Both the position numbers and the translations under genes were made by a program. DNA of 57,972 nucleotides, taken from assembly GCF_000498755.1 (NCBI RefSeq), contig NZ_AXUS01000016.1:30458-88429 (forward strand), in the 5' to 3' direction. Source of the stretch: Clostridioides mangenotii TR. Lineage in GTDB: Bacteria; Bacillota; Clostridia; Peptostreptococcales; Peptostreptococcaceae. The notes under the pieces were generated by a model. That model did not search any database, was not told the DNA's origin, and worked only from the letters and a program-made list of their open reading frames with translations. Shown in pieces: positions 8,221-17,258 of this stretch (positions within the stretch are counted from its first letter, which is position 1; every line of letters starts with the position of its first letter).

Positions 8221-8663
8221 TACATTAAAATTTTCCCCATTATGACTAAATCTTTAAAATCTTCAAATTCATTTTTTTTATAAAATTTAAACGATGGAAA
8301 TTCGATTTCTGTATTTAGAATTATTCCATTTAATCCTTCTTTTTTTATATCTATTTCAATATTTTTTATAAACTCACTTCCAATACCTTTACCTTGCAAG
8401 CTATGATTTATACAAAATTCATCTATATAGTATTCAAAACCTTTTATCCAAGGTTTTTTCATACCAATGCTTAACCCTTGGATTTTATTATCAATTATAG
8501 CAACATATCCCAAAAAATAATTATTGTTAAAATGGTTCCTAAAAAAAGATACTACTTGATCTTTTGATTCATAAGTGTCATTCCAAAGCTCCTTTGAAAA
8601 TGTGGACATAAATAAGTCAACACAATCATTTATCATATATTTTTCTATTCTTTTTATTATCAT
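8220..8663 (-). CDS. GNAT family N-acetyltransferase
   Basis: A 147-residue single-domain acetyltransferase. The acetyl-CoA pyrophosphate loop is HSLQGKGIGSEFI (around residues 88-100), which fits the R/Q-x-x-G-x-G/A pattern, and the β5 region ends in FYKKNEFEDF (around 127-136). The conserved YIDEFCI strand precedes the loop. The substrate is unknown. ATG follows AGGAGG (complement of CCTCC near 8673). It stands alone and convergent with the cyclodeaminase gene. Confidence 0.8.
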   Translation of the reverse strand: MIIKRIEKYMINDCVDLFMSTFSKELWNDTYESKDQVVSFFRNHFNNNYFLGYVAIIDNKIQGLSIGMKKPWIKGFEYYIDEFCINHSLQGKGIGSEFIKNIEIDIKKEGLNGIILNTEIEFPSFKFYKKNEFEDFKDLVIMGKILM

Positions 8664-9029
8664 ATATTACAAACCTCCTATTTACTCAATATACTCTCAT
8701 TCTAAACTATCCTTAAAATCCAATTACAGGTTAAATTTATATATGTATGAAATTTGATATTACCATGTACTATGCATATTATCAACAAATATACATTTTT
8801 AAACGTTAATCATATCATAACTAAAAAATTTAATGTTATACTATTTATGCTTTGAAAAATTTAAAAAATGTAATAGGAGTGAATCGTTATATTAATTGGT
8901 GTTACAGCAAAAAATAATACTTTAAAATTTATTACTTTAGATGAAATTCAACAATATCAATGGGCAAATGTTTATCCATTTAAAGAATTAGAATATTTTA
9001 GATAAATTATAGTTAAAGGAGGTGATTAT
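8664..9029. other. Intergenic region with a possible short coding remnant
   Basis: At 8892-9004 on the plus strand an open stretch reads ILIGVTAKNNTLKF, then ITLDEIQQYQWANVYPFKEL, then a stop. It follows AATAGGAGTG but has no ATG, GTG or TTG in a suitable place. The composition looks coding (WANVYPFKELEYFR), so this may be the end of a lost gene. AAAGGAGGTG just before 9030 is the ribosome binding site of the next gene. I see nothing else. Confidence 0.3.
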
Positions 9030-9755
9030 ATGGAATTAAAACAAATTACAGATAGGATTTATTATATGGAATTTATGGAGGATACCGACAGACCTGTAAT
9101 TAGCTATATAAAGGGAGAGAAGTATACTCTAGCTATAGATTCAGGCAATTCTAAAAAGCATGTAGAGCAGTTTTATTGTTTATTAAATAAATCAGGTTTA
9201 TCTAAGCCTGATTATACAGTAATTACACACTACCATTGGGACCACACATTTGGAATGGATGCTATTTCAGGAAAATCAATCGTTTGTGATAAGACTAATA
9301 CTAAGCTAGTTGAAATGAAAAAGTGGTCTTGGACTGAAGATGATATGAATAATCGAATTGAAAAGGGGATTGATATCGAGTTTTGTAAAAATAACATTAT
9401 TAAAGAATATGATTGTCTTAATGAAATTAAAGTAGTTACAGGTGATATTGTTTTTAAAAATGAATTAGTTGTTGACTTAGGTGGGGTTAACTGCTTTATA
9501 AAACACATACAATCATCTCATACAGATGATGCTGTTATAGTATATGTTCCGAGTGAAAAAATTGTATTCGTAGGTGATGCTGATTGTGGAGATTACAATA
9601 ATTTGAATGGTAGATTTGATAAATTGAAATTGAAATCTTATATTGAATTCATTAAAGTGCTTGAATTTGATAAATACGTTATAGGTCATGGTAAAATGGA
9701 GTCTAAGGAAACTGCAATTAGATATTTATACGAACAACTATCAAAAATTAACTAA
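9030..9755 (+). CDS. Metallo-beta-lactamase-fold hydrolase
   Basis: A 241-residue protein with the metal-binding set of the MBL superfamily: THYHWDHTFG (around residues 69-78), the SHTDDAVIV histidine (around 165), GDADCGD (around 183) and GHG (around 213). These fit a dinuclear zinc hydrolase of the glyoxalase II or lactamase-like type. The substrate cannot be told. ATG follows AAAGGAGGTGATT. It is not in an operon: a terminator follows at 9903. Confidence 0.85.
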   Translation: MELKQITDRIYYMEFMEDTDRPVISYIKGEKYTLAIDSGNSKKHVEQFYCLLNKSGLSKPDYTVITHYHWDHTFGMDAISGKSIVCDKTNTKLVEMKKWSWTEDDMNNRIEKGIDIEFCKNNIIKEYDCLNEIKVVTGDIVFKNELVVDLGGVNCFIKHIQSSHTDDAVIVYVPSEKIVFVGDADCGDYNNLNGRFDKLKLKSYIEFIKVLEFDKYVIGHGKMESKETAIRYLYEQLSKIN

Positions 9756-9902
9756 ATTCAATAATTACAAAATATGATGACAAATGGGGTGATATAGATA
9801 GTAGTGGCAAGTATATCATAAAATCAAATATCAAATATAAATATATTTATTGTAATATATATTCGGCAAAAATTGAAAAATGCAGACCTAGTTTCAAGTT
9901 AC

Positions 9903-9951
9903 CAAGGCATGGTTTATGTATTCAAGCGGAGCCATGCCTTGAAGCTTTTTT
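9903..9951 (+). terminator. Intrinsic terminator of the MBL-fold gene
   Basis: CAAGGCATGG pairs with CCATGCCTTG around a 19-base loop, followed by AAGCTTTTTT. Confidence 0.85.
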
Positions 9952-9966
9952 GTACATGTTTCGTTT

Positions 9967-10011
9967 AGGATGATAAAATAAATTTTTGCAGGGTTTGATT
10001 TTATCATCCTT
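9967..10011 (-). terminator. Hairpin downstream of the second dapB
   Basis: AGGATGATAAAAT pairs with ATTTTATCATCCT around a 19-base loop (AATTTTTGCAGGGTTTG region). It lies after the minus-strand dapB copy and can end that transcript. Between it and the gene, 10017-10047 repeats the outer arm of the palindrome at 6813-6937. Confidence 0.6.
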
Positions 10012-10044
10012 ACTATATATACAAGATATCCTATATTTTTTACT

Positions 10045-10806
10045 TTAGTCTATATTTAAGACGTCTTTCATTTCGTATAGCCCGTCAGTTTTGCTTTGAA
10101 GATATTCTGCGGCTACTAGTGCACCTTTTGCGAATATTACGTCTGATTGTGCTTGATGCTTGAGTGTTATGACTTCGCTGTCTCCTGCAAATATTACGTC
10201 GTGGTCGCTGACTATCGACCCTCCTCTTATTGAGTGGATTCCGATTTCTCCTTTGTTTCTCTTTGCGTCTCTTCCTTGTCTTCCAAATGTGTTGTATTTT
10301 TCTGTGTCTAGTTCTTCTATTGCGCTTGCTAACATTAGTGCAGTTCCGCTCGGTGCGTCTTCTTTCCTTTTATGGTGCTTGTCTATTATTTCTATGTCAA
10401 AATTTTTTAATAGTTTTGCTGATTTTCTTACTAGGTCTATAAATATGTTGACTCCTAATGACGTGTTTGATGATAATAGTATAGCTATTTTTTTTGACGC
10501 ACTATCTATTTTTTCTAAATCTGTTTGGGAATATCCTGTTGTGGCTAGTACTATAGGTGTTTTATTTGCCAAAGCATATTTTAGTATTGAATCTAGGTTT
10601 GCTGGATGTGAGAAGTCTATTATTACGTCACATTTTTCGTCTACATCGTCCATGGTTTTGTATAGTTTGTTTTTTCCGTCATATGATCCGCTTTTTAGTG
10701 ATTTTGAAACTCCGCAAATTAGATCTAAATTTTCGTCTTCGTCAATACATTTTGTAAGTATCGATCCATTTGTTCCATTGTATCCACTTACTATTATTTT
10801 TAACAT
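10045..10806 (-). CDS. dapB: 4-hydroxy-tetrahydrodipicolinate reductase, intact paralog
   Basis: A 253-residue DapB, the NAD(P)H-dependent reductase of the diaminopimelate/lysine pathway. It has the substrate motif DKHHKRKEDAPSGTA (around residues 141-155), the DFSHPANLD segment (around 69-77), IGIHSIRGGSIVSDH and a full C-terminus (GLYEMKDVL). The nucleotide-binding loop reads GYNGTNG instead of GYxGRMG, a departure from the usual sequence. It lies downstream of dapH but behind a terminator at 10987, with its own AGGAGG site and a 13-bp dyad at 10843-10855, so it may be transcribed separately. It is clearly paralogous to the dapB at 11791-12542, which is frameshifted. Confidence 0.9.
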   Translation of the reverse strand: MLKIIVSGYNGTNGSILTKCIDEDENLDLICGVSKSLKSGSYDGKNKLYKTMDDVDEKCDVIIDFSHPANLDSILKYALANKTPIVLATTGYSQTDLEKIDSASKKIAILLSSNTSLGVNIFIDLVRKSAKLLKNFDIEIIDKHHKRKEDAPSGTALMLASAIEELDTEKYNTFGRQGRDAKRNKGEIGIHSIRGGSIVSDHDVIFAGDSEVITLKHQAQSDVIFAKGALVAAEYLQSKTDGLYEMKDVLNID

Positions 10807-10842
10807 GCTTTCCTCCTATTGATTGTATAAATTAATCCTTTT

Positions 10843-10855
10843 AATCAGTCTGATT
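10843..10855. promoter_or_regulatory. 13-bp dyad ahead of the intact dapB
   Basis: AATCAGTCTGATT is a perfect dyad about the central T, 37 bp before the start codon. A TTGACA-like hexamer lies beside it on the minus strand. It could be an operator, but the binder is unknown. Confidence 0.35.
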
Positions 10856-10986
10856 GTCAATCTACCACAAGTTTAGCACAAGTAGATGTATCTATAAAGT
10901 ATCTAAAAGTAAAATAACAGAATCTTTCAAAATTTATAGTTGTTTACTTTAATATAGATTATAGTTGTATGCTTATTTAGACATAT

Positions 10987-11029
10987 AAAAAGATCTAGAA
11001 CTCATGCGATATGAATTCTAGATCTTTTT
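10987..11029 (-). terminator. Terminator of the asd-dapA-dapB-dapH operon
   Basis: AAAAAGATCTAGAACTCAT pairs with ATGAATTCTAGATCTTTTT with a single mismatch that becomes a G-U pair on the minus strand. The U-run favours minus-strand use, ending transcription after dapH. Confidence 0.85.
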
Positions 11030-11054
11030 GGTCTTTGTTATGTTTAATTATTAA

Positions 11055-11771
11055 TTAATCTAAGTTTCTTAGGTCATCCATAAGTTTAGTTTTGTCTTCA
11101 GTTTTTTCATCTTTCATCTTTATAACTTTTGCAGGTGATCCAGCTACAACAGATCCGGCTTCTACATCTGAAGTTACTACTGAACCAGCAGCTACAACAG
11201 CGCCTTTACCTATTCTAACCCCTTCAAGTATTACTGCGTTAGCTCCTATCATTACTCCATCTTCTACAATTACAGGTGTTGCTGAAGGTGGCTCTAATAC
11301 TCCTGCTACGACAGCTCCAGCACCTAGATGAACGTTTTTACCAAGTGTTCCTCTAGCTCCTATTACTGCATTCATGTCTACCATAGTACCTTCTCCAATT
11401 GAAGCTCCTATGTTTATTACAGCTCCCATCATTACAACAGCATTTTTTTCTATAGTTACCATGTCTCTTATTATAGCTCCTGGTTCTATTCTTGCATGCT
11501 CGTGTAATGTATTTTTAAGCGGTATTGCTGAGTTTCTTCTGTCAAATTCTATGTGCATATCATTTTCTGAAACATTGTATTTGTTTAGAGCGGCCATTAT
11601 TTTATCGTAGTCTCCAATAAATACATAAGAACCGTCGTTTCCAAATACTTTGAAATCATCGCTTGCAACTTTCTCTACTGAAGTTGAATTCACATAGATT
11701 TTAACAGGTGTTTTTTTCTCTACTTCTTTGATGTATCTTGCTATTTCGTAAGCGTCATTTAAATTTACCAT
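11055..11771 (-). CDS. dapH: Tetrahydrodipicolinate N-acetyltransferase
   Basis: A 238-residue left-handed beta-helix acyltransferase. Hexapeptide repeats run from about residue 90 to 215 (for example [38 protein letters not shown]). The conserved [20 protein letters not shown] (around 160-180) marks the DapH/DapD group that acetylates or succinylates tetrahydrodipicolinate. Length and the N-terminal domain match the acetyl-using DapH of Firmicutes. The acetyl route then needs an aminotransferase and an N-acetyl-diaminopimelate deacetylase; the M20 gene at 17259 is a candidate for the latter. ATG follows AAGGAGAA. Part of the riboswitch-controlled operon. Confidence 0.93.
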   Translation of the reverse strand: MVNLNDAYEIARYIKEVEKKTPVKIYVNSTSVEKVASDDFKVFGNDGSYVFIGDYDKIMAALNKYNVSENDMHIEFDRRNSAIPLKNTLHEHARIEPGAIIRDMVTIEKNAVVMMGAVINIGASIGEGTMVDMNAVIGARGTLGKNVHLGAGAVVAGVLEPPSATPVIVEDGVMIGANAVILEGVRIGKGAVVAAGSVVTSDVEAGSVVAGSPAKVIKMKDEKTEDKTKLMDDLRNLD

Positions 11772-11790
11772 TAGTTTTTCTCCTTGTTTT

Positions 11791-12542
11791 TTATAGACTT
11801 AACATGTCATCCATATTGTACAGTCCTGGTTTTTGATCAACTAAGAATTTGCTGCGGCTATTGATCCGTTTGCAAAAATTCTACGTGACTCTGATTGGTG
11901 AGTTATTGTAAGAACTTCGCTGTCTCCGGCAAATATTGCATCGTGTTCTCCAACTATTGTTCCACCTCTTATTGCGTGTATACCAACTTCGTTTGGTTGT
12001 CTCTTAGCATCTCTACCATGTCTGCCGTATGTAAACTCGGCGTCAGATAATACTTCTTTTATTCCTTCTGCAATCATTACAGCAGTTCCACTTGGTGCGT
12101 CGACTTTTCTGTTGTGGTGTTTTTCTACTACTTCTATATCAAATCCTTTTAATAGCTTTGTTGCTTCTTTTACTAATTTCAACATTATATTTACACCAAT
12201 GGCCATGTTGTAAGATCTGAATACTGGAATATCTTTAGAAGCTTCTGTTATTTTATTGTTCTCATCTTCATTGTATCCAGTTGTAGCTACTACTAAAGGA
12301 GTTTTTGTTTTTAATGCATAAGATAATATGTTATCCAAATTTGTAGGGTGAGAGAAGTCGATTACAACATCAGCACTCTCAGTTATTTGAGACATATCAT
12401 CGTATATTTTAAGTCCACCTTCTTGGCTTGACATACCTCTAGCTGAAACGCAAGCGAGCTCTAATGTTTCGTCTTCTCTTATCGCATCAGCAAGGATTTT
12501 ACCCATTTTACCGTCATAGCCAGTTGTTATTATCTTTAACAT
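11791..12542 (-). pseudogene. dapB: dapB copy with a C-terminal frameshift
   Basis: The open frame (12542 down to 11841, 233 codons) is a good DapB: GYDGKMG nucleotide loop, DFSHPTNLD, EKHHNRKVDAPSGTA and HAIRGGTIVGEHD. It ends abnormally at AANS. Adding one base in the AATTT run at 11845-11849 restores A-A-N-F-L-V-D-Q-K-P and then [11 protein letters not shown], ending at TAA 11793-11791, which is the normal DapB tail. Only about the last 17 residues are affected, so partial function is possible. Either a real frameshift compensated by the other dapB, or an assembly error in a short homopolymer. ATG follows TAGGAGG. Confidence 0.85.
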
Positions 12543-12701
12543 ATTTTCCTCCTATGTTACTTTTCTTGATTCTGTATCTTAATACTGTAGATAATCTATA
12601 AGCAATTAAACATTAAACAATAAACTTAAATATTATTTTAAAATTTATTATTGAACCGCTAAATTTCTTAAATAATAAATGCTGAATTATGATTTACTGA
12701 A

Positions 12702-13589
12702 TTACTTAACCACATTAAATCCAGCGTTTACTAATTCTTGTCTTAATACATCCAGATTTTTTTCTTCCATTTCAGCTAGAGGAAGTCTGAAATCTCCAAC
12801 TTCATATCCTATTAAGTTAAGAGCTGTTTTTACTGGTACAGGGTTAACTTCTATAAATAGTGATGCTATAAGAGCGTCTAATTTAAGTTGTAATTCTTTT
12901 GCACCTTGTACGTCGCCTTCTATAAATTTAGTTACCATGTCGTGAGTTTCTTGAGGGCATATATTTGCAAGAACTGATATAACTCCGTGACCACCTACTG
13001 AAAGTAGAGGGACGATAGTATCATCATTTCCTGAGTAAATTGCGAAATCTTCTGGAACTAAGCTAGCTATTTCAGCTACTTGACCTAAATCTCCGCTTGC
13101 TTCTTTAACAGCAACTATATTATCTATTTTAGCAAGTTCAGCAACTAAACTTGGGCTTATGTTTACACAAGTTCTTCCAGGTACATTGTACAGTATTATA
13201 GGAAGTTTAACGCTGGCAGCTATAGTTTCAAAGTGGCGCTTAAGTCCAGCTTTGTTTGCTTTATTATAGTAAGGAGTTATAACTAATAATCCGTCAACGC
13301 CTAGTTTTTCACACTCTTGACTCATAAATACTGAGTGCATTGTGTTGTTTGATCCAGAGCCTGCTATTACTGGAATTCTTTTGTTTACTTTTTCTACAGC
13401 GTATTTTACAAGATCTAATTGTTCTTCTGTAGTCATAGTAGTGGCTTCCCCTGTAGTACCACAAACTACTACAGCATCTGTTCCGTTGGCTATTTGGAAC
13501 TCTAATAATTCACCAAACTTATTGAAGTTTACTTTTCCATCCTCTGTGAACGGTGTTACGATTGCAACTGCAGAACCTTTAAATAACAT
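12702..13589 (-). CDS. dapA: 4-hydroxy-tetrahydrodipicolinate synthase
   Basis: A 295-residue class I aldolase that condenses pyruvate with aspartate semialdehyde. Visible landmarks are GSAVAIVTPF (start), CGTTGEATT (around residues 40-48), YYNKANKAG with the pathway Tyr (around 106), YNVPGRT (around 132-138) and the Schiff-base lysine in VAVKEASGD (around 158-166). The ATG at 13589 lies nine bases after GGGAGG; an upstream TTG at 13595 is too close to that site. Second gene of the lysine operon after asd. Confidence 0.95.
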   Translation of the reverse strand: MLFKGSAVAIVTPFTEDGKVNFNKFGELLEFQIANGTDAVVVCGTTGEATTMTTEEQLDLVKYAVEKVNKRIPVIAGSGSNNTMHSVFMSQECEKLGVDGLLVITPYYNKANKAGLKRHFETIAASVKLPIILYNVPGRTCVNISPSLVAELAKIDNIVAVKEASGDLGQVAEIASLVPEDFAIYSGNDDTIVPLLSVGGHGVISVLANICPQETHDMVTKFIEGDVQGAKELQLKLDALIASLFIEVNPVPVKTALNLIGYEVGDFRLPLAEMEEKNLDVLRQELVNAGFNVVK

Positions 13590-13727
13590 AATCAATTACC
13601 TCCCAATTTTTATATTAAGCATAATTAAATTATACCCTGAATTCTTTTAAATTCAATTTGTTTCTTTACTTAATGAGATTTTTAATTTCACTATACTGCT
13701 GCTTAGTTACTTAACATTAATTTTTAT

Positions 13728-14729
13728 TTACACTAAATCGTATTCTATTGCTTTTTCCGCTATTTGTATTGTGTTAGTTGCCGCACCTTTTCTGATATTA
13801 TCAGCAACTACCCATAAGTTAACTCCGTTGTCTATACTGAAGTCCCTTCTTATTCTTCCTACGAATACTTCGTCGCTTCCATCTACTTCAAATGCAGTTG
13901 GATATTCGTTGTTTTCAGGATTGTCTACCAATACAACTCCTGGAGCAGAATTTAAACTGCTTACTAAATCGCTTAATTCAAAGCTGTTTTCAAATTCTAC
14001 GTTTATAGATTCACTATGACCGTTTTTTACAGGAACTCTTACTGTAGTAGCAGTAACTTTAAGATCGAAGTTGTTTAATATTTTCATAGTTTCGTTTATC
14101 ATTTTTAACTCTTCTTTTGTATATCCATTCTCTGTAAATGAATCAATGTGAGGTAGACAGTTGTAAGAAATTTGATGTGGGTAGAATCCTGTAGGATTTC
14201 CTTCCATTCCTTTTTCTAAGTCTTCAACTCCCTTTACTCCAGATCCAGAAACGGCTTGATAAGTAGAGTAGATAACTCTCTTTATTTTGTACTTATCATC
14301 TAGTGGTTTTAGTGGAACTAATGCTTGTATAGTAGAGCAATTTGGATTAGCTATGATACCTTTATGGTTTTTTATAGCTTCTGGGTTTACCTCTGGAATA
14401 ACTAGAGGAACATCTGGGTCCATTCTCCAGTGGCTTGAGTTGTCTATAACTAAGACACCGTTTGAGCTCGCAATAGGAGCAAACTTCTCGCTTATTGTTC
14501 CTCCTGCAGAGAATAAAGCTATCTGAATTCCTCTATTTGTAAAAGAGTCTTGAGTAAGTTCTTCTACAGTATATTCTTTTCCTGCGTAATTTACCTTAGA
14601 TCCAGCTGATTTCGCAGAAGAAAATAAAAATAAATTATTTATAGGGAAATTTCTTTCTTCTAATACTTTTAAAAATGTTCTTCCAACCATTCCTGTTGCG
14701 CCGACAATTGCTAAATTAACTTTTTTCAT
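13728..14729 (-). CDS. asd: Aspartate-semialdehyde dehydrogenase
   Basis: A 333-residue enzyme that reduces aspartyl phosphate to aspartate semialdehyde. NADP site GATGMVGRTFL (around residues 8-18), catalytic cysteine in ANPNCSTIQA (around 125-134), QAVSGSGVKG (around 156-165) and the RVPVKNGHSES arginine/histidine region (around 232-242). The ATG at 14729 is five bases from AGGTGG; a GTG at 14738 would lie inside that site. First gene of the operon, directly behind the lysine riboswitch. Confidence 0.95.
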   Translation of the reverse strand: MKKVNLAIVGATGMVGRTFLKVLEERNFPINNLFLFSSAKSAGSKVNYAGKEYTVEELTQDSFTNRGIQIALFSAGGTISEKFAPIASSNGVLVIDNSSHWRMDPDVPLVIPEVNPEAIKNHKGIIANPNCSTIQALVPLKPLDDKYKIKRVIYSTYQAVSGSGVKGVEDLEKGMEGNPTGFYPHQISYNCLPHIDSFTENGYTKEELKMINETMKILNNFDLKVTATTVRVPVKNGHSESINVEFENSFELSDLVSSLNSAPGVVLVDNPENNEYPTAFEVDGSDEVFVGRIRRDFSIDNGVNLWVVADNIRKGAATNTIQIAEKAIEYDLV

Positions 14730-14921
14730 ACAATCCACCTCATTGCTAATATTTATATTTATAAACCTATTTTGTTTGTAGTTCTTTAAACTCGCTTTAC
14801 TATATTATATGAATAACATTTTGCTATGTAAATTGCGATTAATGCCAAAAACATTGTAAAATATGCCTTAAATATCCTCTTTGAACACAATATCTATATT
14901 ATAGTAAAATTAAATTTCAAA

Positions 14922-15150
14922 CAAAAAAACGTACAAAGGTATACTTTGTACGTGATTATTTTAATTCAAAGTAAACCCTGTAGCTCACCACTTTAAAAAA
15001 GCGACAGTATTACATATTTTATATGCAATCCCAGAAAGTACCTTTGCACAGTACTATCTTCGGCCACAACCCCTTTCCTCAATGATCAAAACTTGCCAGC
15101 TCCTATTGAATAGTCTTAGTTGAAGCACCTCTACCCTAGGTTATAGGTTA
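14922..15150 (-). promoter_or_regulatory. Lysine riboswitch (L box) with intrinsic terminator
   Basis: Reading the minus strand, 15140 to about 14975 shows the L-box core in order: GGTAGAGGTGC, an A-A-G-A-C-T turn, GGAAAGGGGTTGTGGCCGAAG, a CTGGGATTG stretch, ACTGTCGC and finally GGTGAGCTACAGGG closing the P1 stem. A terminator follows at 14952-14922: CGTACAAAG pairs with CTTTGTACG, then TTTTTTT. High lysine should favour termination and so lower asd-dap expression. The position directly before asd fits. Confidence 0.92.
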
Positions 15151-15163
15151 TTTAATTATATTA

Positions 15164-15192
15164 ATGATAATACATAAATTAGATAAAATCAA
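15164..15192 (-). promoter_or_regulatory. Sigma-A promoter of the lysine operon
   Basis: On the minus strand TTGATT (15192-15187), a 17-base spacer and TATCAT (15169-15164) give a near-consensus promoter. Predicted initiation near 15157 places the riboswitch at the very start of the transcript. The remaining sequence to 15500 is AT-rich with no gene visible. Confidence 0.6.
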
Positions 15193-15500
15193 CTTAATAT
15201 TCGAAATTATTATTCAATATTACTAAATATATTAAAATAAAGAGATAAAAATCAGCTATTTTTTATATTGAGACTTTATAAATAGATGTTAATTTTAGAT
15301 TTTTGGGGTATAAATCATATGTAATATATGGAACTTTTTTAATAAATACTAATTTTAACAATAATTAGTTTTTTATTATAATTATTATGTATTGATTGTT
15401 TAAATTATGTATAATATAATTAGATGTCAAAATGAAAAGATTATTATTATAAAATGTAAATTTAGATGTAAAAATCAATTAAAATATTGGGAGGTAAATA

Positions 15501-16694
15501 ATGGATAGTTTAAAAGAATTATTCAAGATAGGAAATGGTCCATCGAGTTCACATACAATGGGACCTCAAAGAGCATCGGAGAGATTTAAAAATGATAATC
15601 CAGATGCTGAAAGCTTTAGAGTTCATTTATATGGTAGTTTAGCGGCTACAGGCAAAGGACATTTGACTGATTATATAATCGAGAAAACGATAGCCCCAAA
15701 AAAAGTTGAGATCATTTGGAAGGAAGAAGAAGTACAAGAATTCCACCCAAACGGAATGATGCTTGAAGCTTTAGATAAAGACGGAAAAGTTACTGCAGAT
15801 TGGACTGTTTACTCTGTAGGTGGAGGAACTTTAGCTGAAGAAGGTCAAAGAAATAGCAAAGCTAACAGTGTGTATTCTTTAGAGACTATGGACGATCTTA
15901 TTAAATGGTGCGAAGAAAACAATAAAACTTTAGTTGATTATGTAGTGGAAAACGATAGTCACGATATTCTTGAGTATTTAGATAAGATTAGAGAAGCTAT
16001 GAAAAATGCAGTTAAAGAAGGTTTAAGTACTGATGAAGTGATTCCAGGAAAACTTAGCCTAAAGAGAAGAGCAGGCGACTTCTACAAAAAATATCAAGAA
16101 GATAAAGAATTCTCGACTTTAGTGTATGCGTATGCCTTAGCAGCATCTGAGCAGAATGCATCTGGAAATATAATAGTAACCGCACCTACTTGCGGTGCAG
16201 CAGGGGTTATCCCGGGAATATTATTTGCAATGCAAGATCATTATGGATACGATGACAAAAAGTTAGTTGAAGCTCTTTGTGTTGCAGGTATGTTAGGTAA
16301 TATAATAAAGACTAACGCATCAATTTCTGGAGCTGAGGTTGGTTGTCAAGGTGAAGTTGGAGCGGCCTGTTCTATGGCTGCTGGAGCAGTGGCATACTTA
16401 AAAGGCGGAGATGTAAGACATATTGAATATGCAGCGGAAATTGGACTTGAGCATCACTTAGGAATGACATGTGACCCAGTATATGGATATGTTCAAATAC
16501 CATGTATAGAGAGAAATGCTATGGCTGCAAAGAGAGCGTACGATGCAGCGGACTACTCTTTATTAACTGATGGACATCATTCAATAACTTTAGACCAAGT
16601 TGTTGAAACTATGAAAGAAACTGGTATAGATATGATGGATAAATACAAAGAAACAGCTAAGGGTGGACTTGCAAAGCATTTCTTCTCTTGCTAA
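15501..16694 (+). CDS. L-serine ammonia-lyase, single-chain iron-sulfur type
   Basis: A 397-residue Fe-S serine dehydratase that converts L-serine to pyruvate and ammonia. The N-terminal beta domain starts with the signature IGNGPSSSHTMGP (around residues 10-22). The alpha domain follows (about 170-397) with APTCGAAGVIPG (around 228), GAEVGCQGEVGAACSMAAGA (around 275-294) and MTCDPVYGYVQIPCIERN (around 322-339), which provide the cluster cysteines and active site. The alpha and beta parts are fused, as in the sdaA/sdaB type of enteric bacteria, not split as in many Clostridia. The usual length is 450 or more, so this one is compact. ATG follows GGGAGG. Confidence 0.92.
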   Translation: MDSLKELFKIGNGPSSSHTMGPQRASERFKNDNPDAESFRVHLYGSLAATGKGHLTDYIIEKTIAPKKVEIIWKEEEVQEFHPNGMMLEALDKDGKVTADWTVYSVGGGTLAEEGQRNSKANSVYSLETMDDLIKWCEENNKTLVDYVVENDSHDILEYLDKIREAMKNAVKEGLSTDEVIPGKLSLKRRAGDFYKKYQEDKEFSTLVYAYALAASEQNASGNIIVTAPTCGAAGVIPGILFAMQDHYGYDDKKLVEALCVAGMLGNIIKTNASISGAEVGCQGEVGAACSMAAGAVAYLKGGDVRHIEYAAEIGLEHHLGMTCDPVYGYVQIPCIERNAMAAKRAYDAADYSLLTDGHHSITLDQVVETMKETGIDMMDKYKETAKGGLAKHFFSC

Positions 16695-16722
16695 GAAATA
16701 AGAAATTTATTTATTAAATAAG

Positions 16723-16767
16723 AAAGGCTGATTAAATTAACGATCGTTAATTTCATCAGCCTTTTAT
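16723..16767 (+). terminator. Intrinsic terminator of the serine dehydratase gene
   Basis: AAAGGCTGATTAAATTAACG pairs with CGTTAATTTCATCAGCCTTT (one mismatch, 2-base loop), then T-rich sequence. Confidence 0.9.
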
Positions 16768-16864
16768 AATTCATTTATAAATTCAGTGTTCTATAACATA
16801 AACTACGACTTATAGCTTAAATTAATAAGAAGAGTACTGTTTTAAAAAGTTTCCATTATATTTA

Positions 16865-17002
16865 CTATAAAATTTCCTTGACATTTGAAAAAACCAAAAG
16901 CAGTGCTCCTGCTGATGTAAAACAGAACATTGTTATATGTACTAAAACGCTTATATCGATTTCTTCAAAACATATAAAAAAGTATGCATTAAACCAAAGC
17001 AT
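16865..17002 (-). other. Short membrane-protein-like open frame, probable remnant
   Basis: On the minus strand a 45-codon frame runs from ATG at 17002. It reads MLWFNAYFFICFEEIDISV and continues as a hydrophobic helix (FTSAGALLLVF) to TAG. There is no good ribosome binding site. The helix looks like coding sequence, so this may be the end of a lost transporter. The rest of 16768-17258 is AT-rich with nothing I can identify apart from the GGGAGG site of the next gene. Confidence 0.3.
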
Positions 17003-17258
17003 ATATCAAATATTTTAATTGTTGAAGAGATTAGTACATTAAAGTCTATAAATTGTAGATTATGTTTTATAGTATGTTATAAAAGGTGTAAAGACTTATA
17101 AGCATGTAATTTTAAAATAGTATTAAAAAAGCTTTTATGATAAAATCAGTATAAATAAATTTTTAATAATAAAGAGAAATAAGTTTCTAATAAACATAAG
17201 AAATATGAGTTATAAATATAAAAAAATTAATATATAGACTAGGTTGGGAGGGTAAAAT

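Noticed and set aside
10160-10822. 220-codon plus-strand open frame opposite dapB
   Set aside because: A shadow of the minus-strand dapB, Ser- and Phe-rich with no start signal; dapB motifs on the other strand are clear.
15193-15500. T-box or other riboswitch ahead of the serine dehydratase
   Set aside because: No T-box core sequence or terminator hairpin was found; the stretch is plain AT-rich DNA.
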